This document shows positions 61,201-64,000 of a stretch of DNA of 64,000 nucleotides, in pieces. Position numbers and translations under genes: made by a program. The notes beneath the pieces were generated by a model, which saw only the letters and a program-made list of their open reading frames with translations, was not told the origin of the DNA and searched no databases. The DNA comes from Delphinapterus leucas (Eukaryota; Chordata; Mammalia; Artiodactyla; Monodontidae), in contig NW_022098062.1 of assembly GCF_002288925.2 (NCBI RefSeq), forward strand, positions 11,007,042-11,071,041, given 5' to 3'. Every line of letters starts with the position of its first letter. Within the stretch, counting starts at the first letter, position 1.

Positions 61201-62598
61201 GGGCCCGTGGGTTTGCCAGAGAAGTGGGTGGTTTTGTCTACTATGTTGTCTGCTATGGGCTTCTCGGCCTGCTGGCCCCCGATCCGTGGCAATGCCCAGG
61301 GCCCCCCAACAGGCTCCTGAGCACCTCAGTGGGCGGCCAAGGTACCCACGTGGCCTGGGATGCCCCATGCCCTTGTGGCCTGCCTGAGCTGAACTGTCTC
61401 AGCGTCCAGGAATGTAGACTTCCCTGCCAGTCTTAGCTCAGACTGGCATGAAGCTTGGGGTGCCAAGTGGCACCAGATAGGGTAGAGAGGAGCCTGGGGC
61501 CAGGGGCCAAGGGCATGGACAAATTGGAAGAGTGGGTGGTAGAGCACCAGGTCTCTGGCTTCTCCCAGCAGAGCATCTTTGCAGAAGCCCTCTAGCACCT
61601 GGTGTGGCCGGGAGGAGGAGTTCTGCCAGACAGGCTTAGGCGCGGTGGGCACACCTGTCACCGTGCACACTCCCGGTGCCCCTGGCTACATTTTCTGGCT
61701 CCCACATGCCCTCCCCCCTCCATGCACTCACACTTCATGGGCAGGACTGGGCTTGTGTCTACTGCCTAGGAATGTGCTTGGTTGAGGCTGGGCCCACTGG
61801 CCTAGGCTTGGCTGCATTCCAGGGGAGACCAAGGAGCAGGACGATGTCAGGCCAGAGAGCGCTTTGACAGAAGGAGAAGGAGGGTAGCAGTCGCTCCCGG
61901 CTGTCAGAAAGGGTGGCAGCTCTCTTAAGGAAGCGAATTCTGGTCCCCGCAGGGGCATCTGCCTGATCAATGGTGTTTCCCTGTCCCCTATCTCAGAGCT
62001 TTTTTGTGATCCTGGAAGTTGCTGCCTCTCAAACTGACCCTTCCACCCAAGTGGCAGATAGATGGATCTTGATGGGAGGCACATGGGTGTCTGTGTTCTC
62101 TGGAGAGCCTTCTCCACTTACAGAGCACTGGCATACACTGTCTTTCTAACTCTGCAAGGTCAGTGGTTTTGTCCTCATTTTTCTGATGAGAGAACTAGAC
62201 TCAAGGAGGTGAAGTGACTACCTGAAGATCTCACAGGTAGTCTGAAGGAAATTTAGGACTAGGACTTACAAACCAGAGCTCTTTCCCCTCGGCCCTGTGC
62301 TGTGGAGCTGGGCTGGGGCCTCCGGCACGGGGGGAGTCAGATTTGGAGCAAGTGGATGCCGCTGAGTGCAGGTGGGGATGACTCTTCGGAGCCTGGGCTG
62401 AGCCTGCTGGTGCTGCGGGGTGAGGGCTGCCTCAGCTCTGCCTGCCCTTCCGAGTGTTTGGTTTCTCTGCAGGCTGCATGTTGTGCCTGGGTCAGTCCAC
62501 CTTCCTCCGCTTTAACCACCCGGCTGAAGCCAAGTGGATGAAGAGCATGATTCCGGCAGGGGGCCGGGCCCCTGGACCCCCCTACAGTCCTGGCCCGG
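53235..62598 (+). CDS. PHLDB1: PHLDB1 (LL5-alpha), N-terminal part with FHA domain; 3' part off window
   Basis: PHLDB1 is a large cytoplasmic protein (about 1,377 residues in human) with an N-terminal FHA domain, coiled coils and a C-terminal PH domain that binds phosphoinositides; it works in cortical microtubule anchoring and insulin signalling. Four coding exons are here: 53256-53315 (within exon 53235-53315), 53965-54088, 55026-55196 and 62473-62598, joined in phase to about 160 codons. The protein starts MDTINRNQVGPGSKTPAMVQ. The FHA region runs from KGPLDLIETGKGLKVQTDKP through RTVIGSAARDISLQGPGLAP and EHCYIENLRGTLTLYPCGNA to CMLCLGQSTFLRFNHPAEAK. The start codon context (GGACAATGG) has A at -3 and G at +4. 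The coiled-coil and PH exons lie beyond the right edge. Confidence 0.95.
53256..53315 (+). CDS. PHLDB1: PHLDB1 start-codon exon (coding part)
   Basis: The exon begins at 53235 after acceptor TGTGTCCGCAG, has 21 nt of 5' UTR, then 20 codons MDTINRNQVGPGSKTPAMVQ and donor GTGAGTGTGG. Confidence 0.95.
53965..54088 (+). CDS. PHLDB1: PHLDB1 exon, start of FHA region
   Basis: The 124-nt exon has acceptor CTACCTGCAG and donor GTGAGTCTGG. It reads KGPLDLIETGKGLKVQTDKP then HLVSLGSGRLSTAITLLPLE and E, ending in phase 1. Confidence 0.96.
55026..55196 (+). CDS. PHLDB1: PHLDB1 exon, FHA core
   Basis: The 171-nt exon has acceptor CCTCCTGTTTTCAG and donor GTAAGTTCTG. It carries the FHA signature GRTVIGSAARDISL and EHCYIENL. 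Its length is a multiple of three. Confidence 0.96.
58222..58292 (+). repeat. (TG)n microsatellite with 10-base gap
   Basis: GTGTGTGT runs uninterrupted from about 58235 to 58282 and ends in ten N (58283-58292). The same gap style suggests unresolved repeat length. Confidence 0.95.
59460..59900 (+). promoter_or_regulatory. Candidate internal PHLDB1 promoter and first exon
   Basis: A CpG-rich block opens with tandem GC boxes (repeats of CCGCC and CCCCG at 59469-59500, Sp1/KLF type), passes through GCCGCCAGTGGCCGGCCCGC and ends in a strong donor: GGATTCGGTG followed by GTGAGTCCTC at 59791. Such a block inside an intron, with a donor in the sense direction, is what an alternative promoter looks like. 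Function is inferred. Confidence 0.5.
60660..60745 (+). promoter_or_regulatory. MEF2-like element cluster in a PHLDB1 intron
   Basis: CTATTTATAG at 60705-60714 fits the MEF2 consensus (YTAWWWWTAR) fully. A near match CTATTAATAC lies at 60668-60677 and a CACCC-type CCACACCCC at 60732-60740. It sits about 0.9 kb downstream of the candidate internal promoter. Confidence 0.45.
62105..62295 (-). mobile_element. MIR SINE, reverse orientation
   Basis: TGATGAGAGAACTAGACTCA, GGAGGTGAAGTGACTACCTG and CAGAGCTCTTTCCCC are diverged reverse MIR core. It ends about 180 bp before the PHLDB1 exon at 62473. Confidence 0.65.
62473..62598 (+). CDS. PHLDB1: PHLDB1 exon, end of FHA domain
   Basis: The 126-nt exon has acceptor GTTTCTCTGCAG and donor GTAGGTACCC. 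It reads CMLCLGQSTFLRFNHPAEAK then WMKSMIPAGGRAPGPPYSPG and P, ending in phase 1. It contains an in-frame ATG right at its start. Confidence 0.95.
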
Positions 62599-63917
62599 GT
62601 AGGTACCCACTTGGGGCACGTGGCTAGTTTGGTGGCACCCCGTGGACAGTCCTCCTCCTTGCCCACTCCAGCCGCACTTGCAGTGTCAGGGCAGGACAAT
62701 ACCCGTGATCTGGGCTTGCTGCCACCTGCCATGGGCCACTGGTGGAGAGTGCCAGGCAGTCTGACCACTGGAAGAGATCCAAGAAGTGCTGCTTGGCTGG
62801 AATTGGGGAATCATGTGCCTGAGGGATGGGGGGCTATGCCGGCCTGTGTCCCACTGCCCTGGAAGGTGCCACCTTGGTGTCTGGGACCTTGACCCTCTTA
62901 TGTCACTACCAGGGAGCCTCACCCTTGAGGGTGGCCTGTGGGGGCAGAAGGAAGCATCCAGTTGAGCTGCTGTAAGCTCTGGGGTGGGGAGGGGGGGTCC
63001 CACCTGCTTGTGATCATGTCTTTGGGCCCTGCCCCACCCCCAGGCCATGCCATGCCAGCTGGTGTCTCAGTGGAGCAGCTGCAGTTTGTGTGTGAATTAT
63101 TGATCCCCAGAGGAGAGTTGGGTGATTGTCCCAGGGAGCCAGCACAGCCCCCCTCAGCCCAGCTGCCTAGGGGGCTGGGTGCAGATCAGGAGGCTGCCTA
63201 TAGGCCTGCCACCCCAGACTTTGCACGGGTATTCAGATGGCTGTAGGATGACAGGTGTCAGCGTGCTACTGGGACAGGTGGACATGTGTGTCAGGTGCAC
63301 CTAGCAGGGTGGCATCAGTGGCTTCAATGGATCATTTGGGGATCTGAGGAAAGATGGGTGGTCCCTGGGATCACCAGTATCCACGGCAACCCCTCTGCCT
63401 TTGGTCCCACACAGTCCCCATAATTTTGGATCCAGACTCAGTCTTGCAAAGCCTTTTTCTTCTCCTTTCTAGGCCCTTGGAGGCTCAGAAGCTTGGGTTC
63501 CCAGTCCACTCCCTGGGTAGCTTTACCCTGCTCCCACCCTGGCCTTGTCATGCCACTCCCTCAGCTGTTTGGGGCAGTGGTTTCAGAGACTCCTGGTTGG
63601 TTGACAAGGGCTGGGGCAGGGCAAAGGCAGGCTCTTGCTGGCATGGCTTAACGGGCTAATTGGAGGCACTGAGCTGCACCTAGTTGCTGCCCAGCCTGGC
63701 TTCCAGGAACTGGCCTTTAGGGCCAGGCCCCTCCCTTGCCTCCGACTGGAGAAAGTGGTGCTGCACACAGCCCTCGCCCAGCCCTGGAGGATTTGTGTGT
63801 GTGTTTTCCTGGGTCTCGGCTGCTGTGTTGGGAGGCCCTTATGTCCTATTGGACTGGGACCACGTCCTCCCCGGAACTTCTGGCCCGCTCCCCAGCGTGC
63901 CCCCATGCCCTTTGCAG

Positions 63918-63993
63918 AAGGTCCACCTGCCCTTCCTGAAGTGGAGCTTGAGGAGGTTGAAGAAACCAAGGCAGGGAGGAACCTAGTCTTAGG
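63918..63993 (+). other. Exon-like segment at the right edge, status unclear
   Basis: A pyrimidine-rich acceptor (ATGCCCTTTGCAG) and a donor (GTGAGTG) enclose 76 nt. Entered in the phase left by the previous PHLDB1 exon, it is open and reads EGPPALPEVELEEVEETKAG then RNLVLG. Its length (1 mod 3) would shift the frame of the next known exon, so it is not part of the standard coding transcript. Confidence 0.25.
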
Positions 63994-64000
63994 GTGAGTG

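Larger units (their letters stand above)
55197..62472 (+). other. PHLDB1 intron between FHA exons
   Basis: The 7.3 kb hold no CHR SINE or clear L1. They contain a (TG)n tract with a small gap (58222-58292), a GC-rich island (59460-59900), a MEF2-like site (60705) and a MIR relic near 62110-62290. The stretch at 56900-57020 is TGTGT-rich without being a clean repeat. Confidence 0.8.

Noticed and set aside
1..64000. CRISPR arrays, operons, phage or plasmid systems
   Set aside because: No spaced short repeats or compact coding runs exist; the spliced genes, SINEs and L1 show mammalian nuclear DNA.

Overview
The window is mammalian nuclear DNA, most likely from a cetacean (whale or dolphin). Three genes have spliced exons whose conceptual translations match known vertebrate proteins, in the order IFT46 (minus strand) - ARCN1 (plus) - PHLDB1 (plus), the order found at human 11q23.3. 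The repeats are tRNA-derived CHR-type SINEs (ends reading CCACCAGGGAAGCCC or CTTCCCTGGTGG), many of them about 200 bp, poly-A tailed and flanked by clean target-site duplications. L1, L2 and MIR fragments are also present, and I saw no ruminant-type BovB or Bov-tA elements. The species call rests on remembered repeat consensus sequences.

Layout. (1) Positions 1-12010: the 5' two thirds of IFT46 on the minus strand. Six coding exons run from the ATG at 7260 down to 254, and the C-terminal exons lie off the left edge. An upstream exon at 10783-10879 is in frame with the coding sequence, and the 5' end is probably near 11.6-12.0 kb. (2) 12010-16550: spacer filled with L1, SINE, MIR and L2 relics. 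(3) 16560-43270: complete ARCN1 (delta-COP). Ten coding exons splice to exactly 511 codons plus a stop, all with GT-AG borders and consistent phases. There is a CpG-rich promoter, a 10.7 kb first intron and a 3' UTR of about 1.9 kb. (4) 43270-47560: short intergenic stretch with one SINE and a notable inverted repeat. (5) 47600-64000: 5' part of PHLDB1 (LL5-alpha). It has a large GC-rich promoter region at 47.6-50.95 kb and coding exons at 53256, 53965, 55026 and 62473 that encode the N-terminus and FHA domain. A second CpG-island-like segment lies in an intron at 59.5-59.9 kb, followed by a MEF2-like element. The rest of the gene is off the right edge.

The three genes do not form a pathway: IFT46 serves intraflagellar transport, ARCN1 COPI vesicle coats, and PHLDB1 cortical microtubule anchoring and phosphoinositide signalling. 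There are two assembly gaps (40288-40387 and 58283-58292), both inside simple repeats.

I found no previously undescribed biological system. The most useful observations are the in-frame but ATG-less N-terminal extension of IFT46, the candidate internal PHLDB1 promoter that would remove most of the FHA domain, a 37-bp near-perfect palindrome, a 21-25 bp-armed hairpin, nested and same-site SINE insertions, antisense bias of SINEs in ARCN1, and the abrupt end of CHR SINEs at the PHLDB1 side.
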